From Avipropionibacterium sp050157065 (lineage in GTDB: Bacteria > Actinomycetota > Actinomycetes > Propionibacteriales > Propionibacteriaceae): a stretch of 64,000 nt of DNA. Positions 34,907 to 43,669 of this stretch are shown one piece after another; the stretch's first letter is position 1, and every line of letters begins with the position of its first letter. The translations under genes and the position numbers were made by a program. The stretch lies in the NCBI GenBank assembly GCA_050157065.1, contig CP189573.1, one strand, 5' to 3'. The notes under the pieces were generated by a model, which saw only the letters and a list, made by a program, of their open reading frames with translations, did not search any database and was not told where the DNA came from.

Positions 34907-36769
34907 ATGAGCCACTACAAGTCGAATCTGCGTGACATCACCTTCAACCTCTTCGAGGTGCTGGGCCGCGACGAGGTGCTGGGCACCGCACCGTACGCCG
35001 ACATCGACCGCGACACCGCCGAGTCGATCCTGTCCGAGGTCGACGTGCTCGCCCGGACCAAGCTGGCCCCGTCCTTCTCCGACCACGAGCGCGACCAGCC
35101 GGTCTTCGACCCGCAGAACCATTCGGTGACGATGCCGAAGGAGTTCGCGAAGTCATACCAGGCCTGGATGGACGCCGAGTTCTATCGCCTCGAGCTCCCC
35201 GAGGGCCTCGGCGACTCCCCGGCGCCGCCGTCGCTGACCTGGTCGATCGCCGAGCTCGTGCTCGGCGCCAACCCGCCGATCCACATGTACGGCGCCGGCC
35301 CGAAGTTCGGCCACGTGATCTACGCCAACGGCACCGAGCGCGACAAGAAGATCGCCCGCCACATCGTCGACCGCAAGTGGGGCGCCACCATGGTGCTCAC
35401 CGAGCCCGACGCCGGCTCCGACGTGGGCGCCGGCCGGGCCAAGGCCACCCGCAACGACGACGGCACCTGGACGATCACCGGGGTCAAGCGCTTCATCACC
35501 TCCGGCGAGCACGACATGTCGGAGAACATCGTGCACCTGGTGCTGGCCCGCCCGGTCGGAGTCGAGGGCCACGGTGGCCCCGGCACCAAGGGACTCAGCC
35601 TGTTCCTGGTGCCGAAGCACCACTTCGACATCGAGACCGGCGAACTCACCGGCGAGCGCAACGGCGCCTTCGTGACCGGCGTCGAGTCCAAGCTCGGCAT
35701 CAAGGTGTCGACCACCTGTGAACTCACCTTCTCCGGCCACGGCACCCCGGCGAAGGGCTGGCTTCTCGGCGAGGTGCACGACGGGATCGCCCAGATGTTC
35801 CAGGTGATCGAGTACGCTCGAATGATGGTGGGCACCAAGGCGATCGCCACCCTGTCCACCGGCTACCTGAACGCCCTCGAGTACGCCAAGACCCGGGTGC
35901 AGGGACCCGACATGATCAACCCGGGCAAGGATGCGCCGCGCGTCACCATCACCCACCACCCCGACGTCCGCCGTTCGCTGTTGACCCAGAAGGCGTTCGT
36001 CGAGGGGATGCGTTCACTGGTGCTGTACGCGGCCACCTTCCAGGACCGGGTCGCGATCGCCGAGGCCCGCGGGGAGCATGATCAACTCGCCGAGCGGGTG
36101 AACGACCTGCTGCTGCCGATCGTCAAGGGCTACGGCTCGGAGCGGTCCTGGGTGCTGCTCGGCACCGAGTCGTTGCAGACGTACGGCGGCTCGGGCTTCC
36201 TGACCGACTACCCGATCGAGCAGTACGTCCGCGACGCCAAGATCGACACCCTGTACGAGGGCACCACCGCGATCCAGGGCCAGGACCTGTTCTTCCGCAA
36301 GATCGTGAAGGACCAAGGTCAGGCGCTGGGCCACGTGTCGTCGCAGATCGCGGAGTGGCTGGCGAGCGAGGCCGGCAACGGCCAGCTGAAGGAGGAGCGG
36401 GCACTGCTGCAGCGTGGGCTGGAGGACGCCGGCACGATGGTCGGCCTGCTGATCCAGCACCTGCAGAGTGCCCAGCCCGACGCCGCCGAGGGCGATCCCC
36501 GCAACGTCTACAAGGTCGGCCTCAACACCTCCCGGCTGTTGATGTCGCTCGGCGACGTGGTGATTGCGTGGCTGCTGCTGCGTGGTGCCGAGGTGGCGCT
36601 GGAACGGCTGAACGGTGAGCTCAGCGAGTCCGAGCAGGCGTTCTACGAGGGCAAGGTCGCCTCGGCCCGCTGGTTCGCCGCGACCGTGCTGCCGAAGCTG
36701 ACCGCCGAGCGGAAGATCGCCGAGCGGACCACCCTCGACCCGATGGACCTGGCCGAGAACGCGTTCTGA
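34907..36769 (+). CDS. Acyl-CoA dehydrogenase, FadE5-like (long form)
   Basis: 620 residues, longer than the usual 380-400 because of N- and C-terminal extensions. N-terminal MSHYKSNLRDITFNLFEVLG is the AcylCoA_DH_N opening of this subgroup. The FAD/substrate region reads ATMVLTEPDAGSDVGAGRAKA (about 164-184) and WTITGVKRFITSGEHD. The C-terminal domain has ESLQTYGGSGFLTDYPIEQYVRDAKIDTLYEGTTAIQGQDL (about 425-465), where the Glu of YEGT is the usual catalytic base. It performs the first oxidation step of beta-oxidation with broad chain length. ATG has GAAGGA 8 bases upstream. Controlled by the operator pair at 34833-34869. Confidence 0.92.
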   Translation: MSHYKSNLRDITFNLFEVLGRDEVLGTAPYADIDRDTAESILSEVDVLARTKLAPSFSDHERDQPVFDPQNHSVTMPKEFAKSYQAWMDAEFYRLELPEGLGDSPAPPSLTWSIAELVLGANPPIHMYGAGPKFGHVIYANGTERDKKIARHIVDRKWGATMVLTEPDAGSDVGAGRAKATRNDDGTWTITGVKRFITSGEHDMSENIVHLVLARPVGVEGHGGPGTKGLSLFLVPKHHFDIETGELTGERNGAFVTGVESKLGIKVSTTCELTFSGHGTPAKGWLLGEVHDGIAQMFQVIEYARMMVGTKAIATLSTGYLNALEYAKTRVQGPDMINPGKDAPRVTITHHPDVRRSLLTQKAFVEGMRSLVLYAATFQDRVAIAEARGEHDQLAERVNDLLLPIVKGYGSERSWVLLGTESLQTYGGSGFLTDYPIEQYVRDAKIDTLYEGTTAIQGQDLFFRKIVKDQGQALGHVSSQIAEWLASEAGNGQLKEERALLQRGLEDAGTMVGLLIQHLQSAQPDAAEGDPRNVYKVGLNTSRLLMSLGDVVIAWLLLRGAEVALERLNGELSESEQAFYEGKVASARWFAATVLPKLTAERKIAERTTLDPMDLAENAF

Positions 36770-36851
36770 GCCTCCGGTCGCGGGGCACCAGACCGTGGTC
36801 GTACGGTGACCCGCCCGACCGCGACCCGCGGACCGATGTGTGACCGCTGAT

Positions 36852-36872
36852 CGACGACCAAGCTGGTCGTCG
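36852..36872. promoter_or_regulatory. Perfect 9-bp inverted repeat over the start of the ABC ATPase gene
   Basis: CGACGACCA (36852-36860) and TGGTCGTCG (36864-36872) are exact reverse complements with a 3-bp centre. The right arm ends on the G of the presumed GTG start. It could be an operator for a local regulator or an RNA hairpin that hides the start. Confidence 0.5.
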
Positions 36873-37645
36873 TGAATCCCACCAGCACCGTCCACAGCAC
36901 ACACGCACCCGGCGCCGGGTCGACCGTCGTCGGGGCCCCCACCAGCAACCCCGGTGACCTCGAGGTGCGCGGCGTCACCCACCGCTACCGCACCCACGCA
37001 ACCGCTCCGGCGGTGCTCAGCACGGTCAACCTCGCCATCCCGGCCGGCAGCAGTGTCGCGGTGATGGGCCCGTCCGGCTCCGGCAAGACCACCCTGCTGC
37101 ATCTGATGGCCGGGGTGCTGCGTCCCAGTGAGGGTTCGATCACCTGGCGCGGCCAGGACCTCGCGGCGATGTCGGACCGCCGGCGGACACGGCTGCGACG
37201 TGCCGACTTCGGCTTCGTCTTCCAGTCCGGGCAGTTGCTGCCCGAGCTGCCGGCCGAGGAGAACGCCGCGCTGCCGCTGATGCTGGGCGGTACGTCCCGC
37301 ACAGAGGCCGTCGCCCACGTCCGGCCGATCCTGCAGAGGCTCGGCCTGGCCGGGATGACCCGCAGACGACCCGGCGAACTGTCCGGCGGCCAGGCCCAAC
37401 GGGTGGCGATCGCCCGCGCCCTCGCCGGCTCCCCCGGCGTGATCTTCACCGATGAGCCGACCGGGGCCCTGGACAGCAGCACCGGCGCCGCGGTGATGCA
37501 CCAACTCGTCGCCGCGGCCGCCGCCCACGGCGCCACGCTGGTCGTGGTCACCCACGACGCCCAGGTCGCCGGGGTCTGCTCGCGGACGATCACCCTGCAC
37601 GACGGCCGGATCATCGCCGACCACGCGGCCGGGGGTGCCCGATGA
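36872..37645 (+). CDS. ABC transporter ATP-binding protein (MacB/LolD type)
   Basis: 257 residues. A non-conserved Ser/Thr/Gly-rich N-terminus of about 30 residues precedes the ATPase domain: LEVRGVTHRYR, Walker A GPSGSGKTT (about 68-76), Q-loop FGFVFQSGQLLPELPAEENAALPL, signature LSGGQAQRVAIARAL (about 169-183), Walker B VIFTDEPTGALD and the H-loop VVVTHD. The domain matches efflux or lipoprotein-release ATPases that partner with FtsX-like permeases. The GTG lacks a ribosome site and lies in the right arm of an inverted repeat. The stop overlaps the permease ATG, so the two form one operon. Confidence 0.88.
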   Translation: MNPTSTVHSTHAPGAGSTVVGAPTSNPGDLEVRGVTHRYRTHATAPAVLSTVNLAIPAGSSVAVMGPSGSGKTTLLHLMAGVLRPSEGSITWRGQDLAAMSDRRRTRLRRADFGFVFQSGQLLPELPAEENAALPLMLGGTSRTEAVAHVRPILQRLGLAGMTRRRPGELSGGQAQRVAIARALAGSPGVIFTDEPTGALDSSTGAAVMHQLVAAAAAHGATLVVVTHDAQVAGVCSRTITLHDGRIIADHAAGGAR

Positions 37646-38940
37646 TCACCGCGGTTCGGTTGTGGTGGCTGCTCACCCGCCACGAACAGTCGACCAGCCG
37701 TCTTCCGACGGTGCTGGCGGTCACCGCGTTCGCCGTTGCCGGCGGGTCACTGCTGGTGGTGCTCGGCGGTGTGCACGCGATGTTCCGACGCTGGGCGGCC
37801 GATCCGTCCTCGGAGCTCGGCTCGCTGTACCTCACGCTCGCCGTCGTCGCCGCCGCACTGATGGTGATCCCGATCCTGACCCTCGGCGGTCAGGCGGCAC
37901 GCCTCACCCTGGCTCGCCGCAACCACCGCCTGGCAACACTCCGGTTGGCCGGCGCCACCACCGGTCAGTCCGCGACGATCACCGTCGCCGAGACCACTGC
38001 GCAAGCCCTGGCGGGCAGTCTGATCGGCACCGCCCTGTACGGCCTCACGCTGCCGGTGCTGACCTTGATCAGCTTCGAGGGGCGACCGTTGCAGCTGGCC
38101 GAACTGTGGCTGGGCCCGGGACTGCTGCTCGCCGGTCTGGCCGCGGTCGTCGCACTCGCCCTGGTGTCGGCGATGGTGTCGTTGGGCACCGTCGCGGTGA
38201 CTCCGCTGGGCGTTGCGAGCCGGGTGACCCCGAAACGCCTCACCGTGCTGCGGGCCGTCGTCGTGGTCGCCATGATGTGCGCGTGGCCGTTGGTGCTGAT
38301 GATCATGCCGATGATGGGGGTGATCCTTTTCGGACTGGGCCTGGTGGCCGTGGTCAACCTGATCGGCCCCTGGCTGGTGATGCTGTTCGGGATGGTCCTC
38401 GCCGGTCTGGCCCGGCGTGCGCCGACGTTGCTCGCGGCACGCCGGATCGTCGACGATCCCCGTACGGCTTGGCGATCGGCCAGTGCGTTCGCCCTGGTGA
38501 TCATGTTGGCGACCGGTTCGGCGTGGGCCAGCCACGCCGGCGCGGTCTCGGGCGAGTCCACGCTGTCGGCGGACATGTCCACCGGCGCGCTGATCACGTT
38601 GGTGATCGTGTCCGTCGTCGCCGCCACGTCCTCAGGTGTGGTGCACGCCTGTCGGGTGATCGACAACCAGTCGCTCCACCAGTCGATGGTGCTGGCCGGC
38701 ACCGAGGTGTCGGTGCTCAGCACCACCCGACTGCGGGAGGTCGCCTGGCCCCTCGCCGTGACCACGGTGACCGCCGGCGGATTTGCTGCCCTGTTGATGA
38801 TGCCGCTGGGGTACGAGGTCCCGGTCGCGCTGGCGCGGTTCGCGATCGCGGTCGGCGGCTCCGCCGTCCTCACCCTGCTCGCCCTGTGGGCATCGCATCC
38901 GCTGCTGGTCCGCTCGGTGCAGCAACCAGCTGCCGGCTGA
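37642..38940 (+). CDS. FtsX-like ABC transporter permease
   Basis: 432 residues, strongly hydrophobic. The first segment is AVTAFAVAGGSLLVVLGG, then a large non-cytoplasmic part is missing, and segments of 18-22 residues recur (LTLAVVAAALMVIPILTLGG, LLLAGLAAVVALALVSAMV, VVVAMMCAWPLVLMIMPMMG, LVAVVNLIGPWLVMLFGM, ALITLVIVSVVAATSSGVV). RRNHRLATLRLAGATTGQ marks the FtsX coupling region, seen also as MVLAGTEVSVLSTTRLRE in the second half. ATG overlaps the ATPase stop (ATGA). Likely an efflux or antimicrobial-peptide type exporter; substrate unknown. Confidence 0.85.
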   Translation: MITAVRLWWLLTRHEQSTSRLPTVLAVTAFAVAGGSLLVVLGGVHAMFRRWAADPSSELGSLYLTLAVVAAALMVIPILTLGGQAARLTLARRNHRLATLRLAGATTGQSATITVAETTAQALAGSLIGTALYGLTLPVLTLISFEGRPLQLAELWLGPGLLLAGLAAVVALALVSAMVSLGTVAVTPLGVASRVTPKRLTVLRAVVVVAMMCAWPLVLMIMPMMGVILFGLGLVAVVNLIGPWLVMLFGMVLAGLARRAPTLLAARRIVDDPRTAWRSASAFALVIMLATGSAWASHAGAVSGESTLSADMSTGALITLVIVSVVAATSSGVVHACRVIDNQSLHQSMVLAGTEVSVLSTTRLREVAWPLAVTTVTAGGFAALLMMPLGYEVPVALARFAIAVGGSAVLTLLALWASHPLLVRSVQQPAAG

Positions 38941-38942
38941 AG

Positions 38943-39977
38943 CTACTCGGGCCGCCCGTCACGAACCCGGTCCAGGTAGTCGTCGCCGTAGTGGCCCGCA
39001 AGCTCGGTCAGCGCGTCAACGCGAGCACCGGGCATGGTCCCCTCACCGGACAGCGCGATGCCGACACCGGACAGTGAACGTTCCAAGCTGATCAGCTGCT
39101 CGGCGGTCAGGTTGAGCAGCGGTGCCCGACAGTGGCCGCCGTGGCGTCCCGACACCTGCAGTGCGCCGCGCCACAGGGCGATGTCGCCGGTCGGACCCAC
39201 GGCGCCGGTGCTGAAGATCCGCCGCAGTTCCATGATCGGGAGCATCGCCTCACGGGCAGCGGCGAGGTCACCGGCCGCCACCGCGGCGTGCACCCGTACG
39301 GCCTCGGGGACGACAACGTTGAGGATGCCGGAGATCCAGCCGTGAGCACCACCGGCCAGCGCCTCGAGCCCGTTGGTGAAGCCTCCGTAGAAGATGCGCA
39401 TCCCCGGGCCGGTGCGGGCGAGCAGCTCGGGGTTGTCGTGGATCGTCGGCAGCGTGTTCTTCACCGCGTTCGCCACGCCCTCCTCGTACAGCATCACCAG
39501 GTCGTCTCCGGAGACCGCGGCGACGGCAGCGTTCAGCGGGATGTTGTAGATCATGATCGGTGCCTCGTTGGCCGCGGCGACCGCCCGGAAGTGCGTCAGC
39601 GTCTCGACCCGGTGGGGCCGGTGGTAGTACGGCTGCACCGCGGCAACCCCGTCGACACCGGCTTCGCGGGCGGCCACCGTGAGCTCGATCGAGGCGGCGG
39701 TGGCGTAGCTGCCCGCGTTGACGAGCACCGGCACCCGCCCGCCCACGGCCCGGACCGCCACGGCGAACAATGCCTTGCGCTCGTCGGAGGTCAGGCCGAC
39801 GAACTCGCCGCTGGTGCCACCGACGAAGACGCCGTGGGCTCCCTGGCCGACGAGCCAGTCGAGGTGGTCGGCGGTGGCGGCCTCGTCGAGGCGGCCCCGC
39901 TCGTCGAACATGGTGAGCGCGGCCGGGAAGATCCCGGCCCAGACCGCGGAATCAGGGACTGGCGTGGACGTCGTCAT
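38943..39977 (-). CDS. Dihydrodipicolinate synthase-family aldolase
   Basis: 344 residues of the DapA/NanA superfamily. GVFVGGTSGEFVGLTSDERK (about 48-67) is the substrate-carboxylate motif; YNIPLNAAVAAVS holds the expected Tyr (about 142) and NAVKNTLPTIHDNP the Schiff-base Lys (about 170). The lengthened C-terminus and the neighbours argue against lysine synthesis. In this context it most likely cleaves a 2-keto-3-deoxy sugar acid to pyruvate and an aldehyde. It is divergent from the lactonase-like amidohydrolase with only 23 bases between the two start codons, so both probably have leaderless mRNAs and a shared operator. Confidence 0.82.
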   Translation of the reverse strand: MTTSTPVPDSAVWAGIFPAALTMFDERGRLDEAATADHLDWLVGQGAHGVFVGGTSGEFVGLTSDERKALFAVAVRAVGGRVPVLVNAGSYATAASIELTVAAREAGVDGVAAVQPYYHRPHRVETLTHFRAVAAANEAPIMIYNIPLNAAVAAVSGDDLVMLYEEGVANAVKNTLPTIHDNPELLARTGPGMRIFYGGFTNGLEALAGGAHGWISGILNVVVPEAVRVHAAVAAGDLAAAREAMLPIMELRRIFSTGAVGPTGDIALWRGALQVSGRHGGHCRAPLLNLTAEQLISLERSLSGVGIALSGEGTMPGARVDALTELAGHYGDDYLDRVRDGRPE

Positions 39978-40000
39978 GGTTCCATGGTATGACCTAGGAC
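39978..40000. promoter_or_regulatory. 23-bp divergent promoter with GntR-type dyad
   Basis: GGTATGACC (39986-39994) fits the GT-N-AC pattern of FCD-type GntR sites. On the minus strand TACCAT is a -10-like hexamer ending 6 bases before the aldolase ATG; on the plus strand TATGAC ends 6 bases before the amidohydrolase ATG. One bound repressor would shut both. Confidence 0.4.
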
Positions 40001-40804
40001 ATGAGTTTGCCCAGCGGGTCCGTCGATGCCCATGTCCACGTCGGCGGCAGCTACGCCTCCGTCGACGCCTGGCACCAGCATGCCACCGCGTTCGGCATCA
40101 GTGGCGCGGTTCTCGTCCAGGAGGTGGCCCTGGTCGACAACCGTGAGCTGATCGCCACCACCGAGGCGGCCGGCCCCGGCCACTGGGCCATCGTCCGCGT
40201 CGACGAGAACGACCCTGAGGTCACCGAGCAGTTGCACCGGCTGGCCTCTCACCCGGTCGTCCGCGGGGTCCGGCTGTACGGCGCCACCCGCTCCCCCGGC
40301 GCCGACCCGTACGCCATCTGGCGCGTCATCGCCGAGCTCGGGCTGGTCGCCTCGGTCCGCGGTCCGCTGGCCGACCTGGTCGACGAAGGGTTCGCCGAAC
40401 TGCTCGCCGAGGTGCCCGACCTGACGTTGCGACTCGAGCACCTCGGCTTCCACCGATTCACCGAGGAGACCCCGGCCGACTTCTCCCGGCTCTGCGAACT
40501 GTCCGACAACCCGTTGGTCCACCTGATGTGGTCGGGCCAGTACGCCAACGCCGGCAGCCCGTGGCCGTACGACAACACCTGGCCGGCGCTGCGCGAGAGC
40601 CTGCACGCGTTCGGCGCCGAGCGGATCATGTGGAGTGGCGACTGGAACGCCGCCACCCTGCTCCCCGACCGGCCGAGCGACGCCGTCGCCCACGACACCG
40701 AGCTGCTGCTCGACCCACGACTCCGCGACACCGTCGGCCTGACCGACACCGATCTGGAGTTGATCATGTGCCGTACCGTCCGACACTTCCTCCAGGAGAA
40801 CTGA
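40001..40804 (+). CDS. Amidohydrolase family protein, sugar-lactonase-like (COG3618 type)
   Basis: 267 residues. VDAHVHVGG at the N-terminus is the DxHxH metal motif, GVRLYGATRSPG (about 87-98) and LRLEHLGFHRF (about 145) carry further site residues, and MWSGDWN (about 210) has the conserved C-terminal Asp. This small amidohydrolase type includes L-rhamnono- and L-fucono-lactonases. With the dehydratase and aldolase next door, hydrolysis of an aldonolactone is the best guess. Cytoplasmic. First gene of the plus-strand operon; followed after 2 bases by the enolase-superfamily gene. Confidence 0.8.
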   Translation: MSLPSGSVDAHVHVGGSYASVDAWHQHATAFGISGAVLVQEVALVDNRELIATTEAAGPGHWAIVRVDENDPEVTEQLHRLASHPVVRGVRLYGATRSPGADPYAIWRVIAELGLVASVRGPLADLVDEGFAELLAEVPDLTLRLEHLGFHRFTEETPADFSRLCELSDNPLVHLMWSGQYANAGSPWPYDNTWPALRESLHAFGAERIMWSGDWNAATLLPDRPSDAVAHDTELLLDPRLRDTVGLTDTDLELIMCRTVRHFLQEN

Positions 40805-40806
40805 TC

Positions 40807-41982
40807 ATGAAGGTCACCCGCGTCCGCCAATGGGAAGCCGCCTTCGGCTACTACAACGCACACTACGTCCGCATCGAGACCGATGACGGCGCGTACGGTG
40901 TGTCCGAGGTCGGCATGCGGCGTCGCACCCGGACCCTCAGCGCGTTGATCACCGAGCTCGGCGAGTACCTCGTCGGCAAGGACGCCACCGCGATCGAGCA
41001 GCACCACGAACGGATGTGGCGTGACTCGTTCACCGGCGGAACCCTGCTGGGGCAGGGAATCGCAGCATTGAACAACGCCCTGTGGGACCTCAACGCCCGC
41101 AGCCTCGGAGTGCCGGTGCACCGACTGCTCGGCGGCACCTTCCGGGACCGGGTGCCGGTCTACACCCATGCCCGGGCGACCGACACCCCCGAGGGCTTCG
41201 CCGACGGGGTCGCCGAGCGGGTGGCCCAGGGGTTCACCGCGATCAAGACCACGCTGCCCGGCTTCTACACCAAGGTGTCCAGCATCGCCCACGAGGTGCC
41301 GGCGCAGGTCCCGGCACGGCAGACCGAGACCGAGCCGGTGCCCGGCCGGGTGATCGACCGGATCGGTGACTGGTTCGCCGCGGCGCGTGACCGGGTCGGA
41401 CCCGACGTGAAGTTGATGATCGACTGTCACGGTCGCCTCAGCGTGGCCAATGCGATCCGGCTCTGCCGGGTGCTGGAGCCGTACGACCTGGCGTTCGTCG
41501 AGGAGCCGGTGCCACCCGACGACCCGGCGTGGATCCGCGAGGTCGCCGCCCGGACCGACATCCCGATCGCCACCGGTGAGCGGTGGGCCAACCACTACGC
41601 CGCCGCCCCGTTCCTCTCCGGGGGTGGGCTGGCGATCGCGCAACCCGATGTGGCCTGGTGCGGCGGCATCTCCGGGGCGCAGCGGATCGCCCACCTGGCC
41701 GAGACCCACGCCATCGGCGTCGCCTTCCACAACCCGTTCGGGCCGTTGGCGAGCGCTGCGGCGTGGCACCTGGGTGCGACACTGCCCAACATGTGGTTGT
41801 CGGAATCCATGCTCACCCCCGAACAACTGCCACAGTGGACCAAGTACGTCACCGACGCGCCGGTCGTGGAGAACGGGGCGTGGGTGCCGACGCAGACCCC
41901 GGGCCTGGGTCCCGATCTCGACATCGAAGCCATCGAGGCCAACCCGGCGAACTACGACTTCGACCGCGGAGGAACGCGATGA
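40807..41982 (+). CDS. Mandelate racemase/muconate lactonizing enzyme family sugar-acid dehydratase
   Basis: 391 residues. ATG 40807; the open frame upstream belongs to another gene. Enolase-superfamily barrel with FTAIKTTLPGF (Lys side), LMIDCHGRLS (about 205, metal Asp and catalytic His), FVEEPVPPDDP (about 232, metal Glu), ATGERWANH (about 257, metal Glu), QPDVAWCGGISGAQ (about 280, dyad Asp) and VAFHNPFGP (about 306, dyad His). The EEP.PPD and GER motifs resemble the D-galactonate / mannonate dehydratase branch. It would convert an aldonic acid to a 2-keto-3-deoxy acid, the substrate of the aldolase nearby. Overlaps the GntR gene by 4 bases. Confidence 0.87.
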   Translation: MKVTRVRQWEAAFGYYNAHYVRIETDDGAYGVSEVGMRRRTRTLSALITELGEYLVGKDATAIEQHHERMWRDSFTGGTLLGQGIAALNNALWDLNARSLGVPVHRLLGGTFRDRVPVYTHARATDTPEGFADGVAERVAQGFTAIKTTLPGFYTKVSSIAHEVPAQVPARQTETEPVPGRVIDRIGDWFAAARDRVGPDVKLMIDCHGRLSVANAIRLCRVLEPYDLAFVEEPVPPDDPAWIREVAARTDIPIATGERWANHYAAAPFLSGGGLAIAQPDVAWCGGISGAQRIAHLAETHAIGVAFHNPFGPLASAAAWHLGATLPNMWLSESMLTPEQLPQWTKYVTDAPVVENGAWVPTQTPGLGPDLDIEAIEANPANYDFDRGGTR

Positions 41983-42725
41983 GCACATCCACCATGAACC
42001 GCGACGGCGACCGTCGCCGGGGACGTCGCGGCGACCTGCTCGGGGCACAGGTCGCCCAGGAACTGGCGGCCAGCCTGTCGGACCGCGGGCTGACCGACGG
42101 CGACCCGTTGCCGTCGGAGGCGAGCCTCGCCGAGGAGTACGACGTGAGCCAGCGGGTGATCCGCGAGGCCCTGCGAACCCTCAGCCTGCAAGGGATCGTG
42201 CGGACCAGCCAGGGCCGGCGCGCGGTGGTCAGTCGCGCCCAACCGCAGGCGATCAAGGGCTACTTCGAGTTGAGCCTCGGCACCGACGGGCTCGCCCTGG
42301 GGGAGCTGTTGGCGATGCGGCAGGTGATCGAGACCGCGGCCGCCGGCGCCGCCGCCACCCGCACCGACGAGCAGGCGGCCACCGAGCTGGACGAGATGTT
42401 GGCCGCCCTCGAACAGGTCACCGACCCCGCCGAGCGGACCCGGCTCGACATCGAGTTCCATGAGCGGATCGTGGCGCTGGCCGGCAACCGCTATTTCGAC
42501 GCGATCGTGGTGTCGTTGCGCGACCTGCTGCAGCAGGAGCGCCGCCGCGGCCAGGCCCACACCCCGGCGGCCCAGCGCCGCCAGAGCCAGGCCGAGCACC
42601 GGGCGATCGTCGCCGCCCTCCGCGCGGGCGACGCCGACGCCGCGGTGGCGGCGATGCGGCACCACCTCGAGCAGGTCCACCAACGTTTCCCCAGCAGTGC
42701 GGGCGAGCCCGCGGAAGGCGAGTGA
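41979..42725 (+). CDS. GntR family regulator, FCD subfamily
   Basis: 248 residues. Winged HTH at about 20-85: PLPSEASLAEEYDVSQRVIREALRTLSLQGIV. FCD domain with LGELLAMRQVIETAAAGAAA, DIEFHERIVALAGN (Asp/His positions) and QAEHRAIVAALRAGDADAAVAAMRHHL. An Arg-rich N-terminus precedes the HTH. Probably the local repressor for sugar-acid genes, acting at GGTATGACC in the 39978-40000 gap. ATG has GGAGG 6 bases upstream and overlaps the dehydratase stop. Confidence 0.88.
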   Translation: MSTSTMNRDGDRRRGRRGDLLGAQVAQELAASLSDRGLTDGDPLPSEASLAEEYDVSQRVIREALRTLSLQGIVRTSQGRRAVVSRAQPQAIKGYFELSLGTDGLALGELLAMRQVIETAAAGAAATRTDEQAATELDEMLAALEQVTDPAERTRLDIEFHERIVALAGNRYFDAIVVSLRDLLQQERRRGQAHTPAAQRRQSQAEHRAIVAALRAGDADAAVAAMRHHLEQVHQRFPSSAGEPAEGE

Positions 42726-42727
42726 TC

Positions 42728-43669
42728 ATGAGCGACCCGACGATCGATCCGACCCCGCTGGCGCCCGGCGCGACCATCGGCTGGATCGGGACCGGCCTGA
42801 TGGGCGGACCGATGGCCCGGCATGCGGCCGCGGCCGGCTACCGGGTGCAGGGGTACGCCCGCCGCCCGGAGGTCGCCGAGCAGTTGGCCGCCGACGGCAT
42901 CGAGCTGGTCGACTCCCCGACCGCCGCAGCCCGTGGCGCCGACGCCGTGCTCACCATCGTGGCGATGCCGGCCGACGTCGCGACCGTCGGCGCCGAGGTG
43001 CTCGACGCCCTCACCCCGGGTGGGGTCTGGGTCGACATGACCACCTCGGAGCCGAAGCAGGCGACCGAGCTGGCGGCCCACGGCGCCGAGCGCGGGATCG
43101 GCGTGCTCGACGCGCCGGTCACCGGCGGCGAGGGCGGTGCGATCGCGGGCACGCTGACGATGATGGTCGGCGGCACCGCAGCCACGTTGGACCGGGTCCG
43201 GCCGGTGCTCGACACGTTCACCGGACGGGTGCTGCACCACGGCGGCCCCGGAGCCGGGCAGCATGCCAAGGCCGCCAACCAGGTGTCCGTCGCCGGCGCC
43301 ATGATCGCGATGTGCGAGGCGTTGGTGTACGCCGACGCCGCCGGGCTCGACCTGTCGCTGGTGTTCGACTCGATCTCCACCGGGGCAGGGGGTTCTGCCG
43401 CCTGGACCGCGATGGGCCAGAAGGTGATCACCGACGACATGGCGCCAGGCTTCGTGATCGAACACTTCGTCAAGGACCTCGGGATCGTGCTCGCCGAGTC
43501 GCGTCGGCTGGGTGTCGTGCTGCCGGGTGCCGCTCTCGCCGAGCAGCTGTACCGGATCGCCGTCGCACACGGCAGGGCCCGGTCCGGGACGCAGGCCTTG
43601 GTGCACGCCGTCGCCGAGTTGTCGGGTCGCCCGTGGCCACCCGCGACCCCGACCGGCCCGAGCGCCTGA
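42728..43669 (+). CDS. NAD(P)-dependent beta-hydroxyacid dehydrogenase (3-HIBADH family)
   Basis: 313 residues. N-terminal Rossmann motif IGWIGTGLMGGPMARHAA; VDMTTSEPKQA and LDAPVTGGEGGAIAGTLTMMVGG (about 118-140) are the substrate-binding stretch, and GQHAKAANQVSVAGAMI (about 178) holds the catalytic Lys. Relatives are tartronate-semialdehyde reductase and 3-hydroxyisobutyrate dehydrogenase; with this cluster a tartronate-semialdehyde or similar role fits. Two starts are possible: GTG 42722 overlapping the GntR stop, or ATG 42728; the latter is spaced better from GGAAGG. Overlaps the next gene by one base (TGATG). Confidence 0.86.
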   Translation: MSDPTIDPTPLAPGATIGWIGTGLMGGPMARHAAAAGYRVQGYARRPEVAEQLAADGIELVDSPTAAARGADAVLTIVAMPADVATVGAEVLDALTPGGVWVDMTTSEPKQATELAAHGAERGIGVLDAPVTGGEGGAIAGTLTMMVGGTAATLDRVRPVLDTFTGRVLHHGGPGAGQHAKAANQVSVAGAMIAMCEALVYADAAGLDLSLVFDSISTGAGGSAAWTAMGQKVITDDMAPGFVIEHFVKDLGIVLAESRRLGVVLPGAALAEQLYRIAVAHGRARSGTQALVHAVAELSGRPWPPATPTGPSA

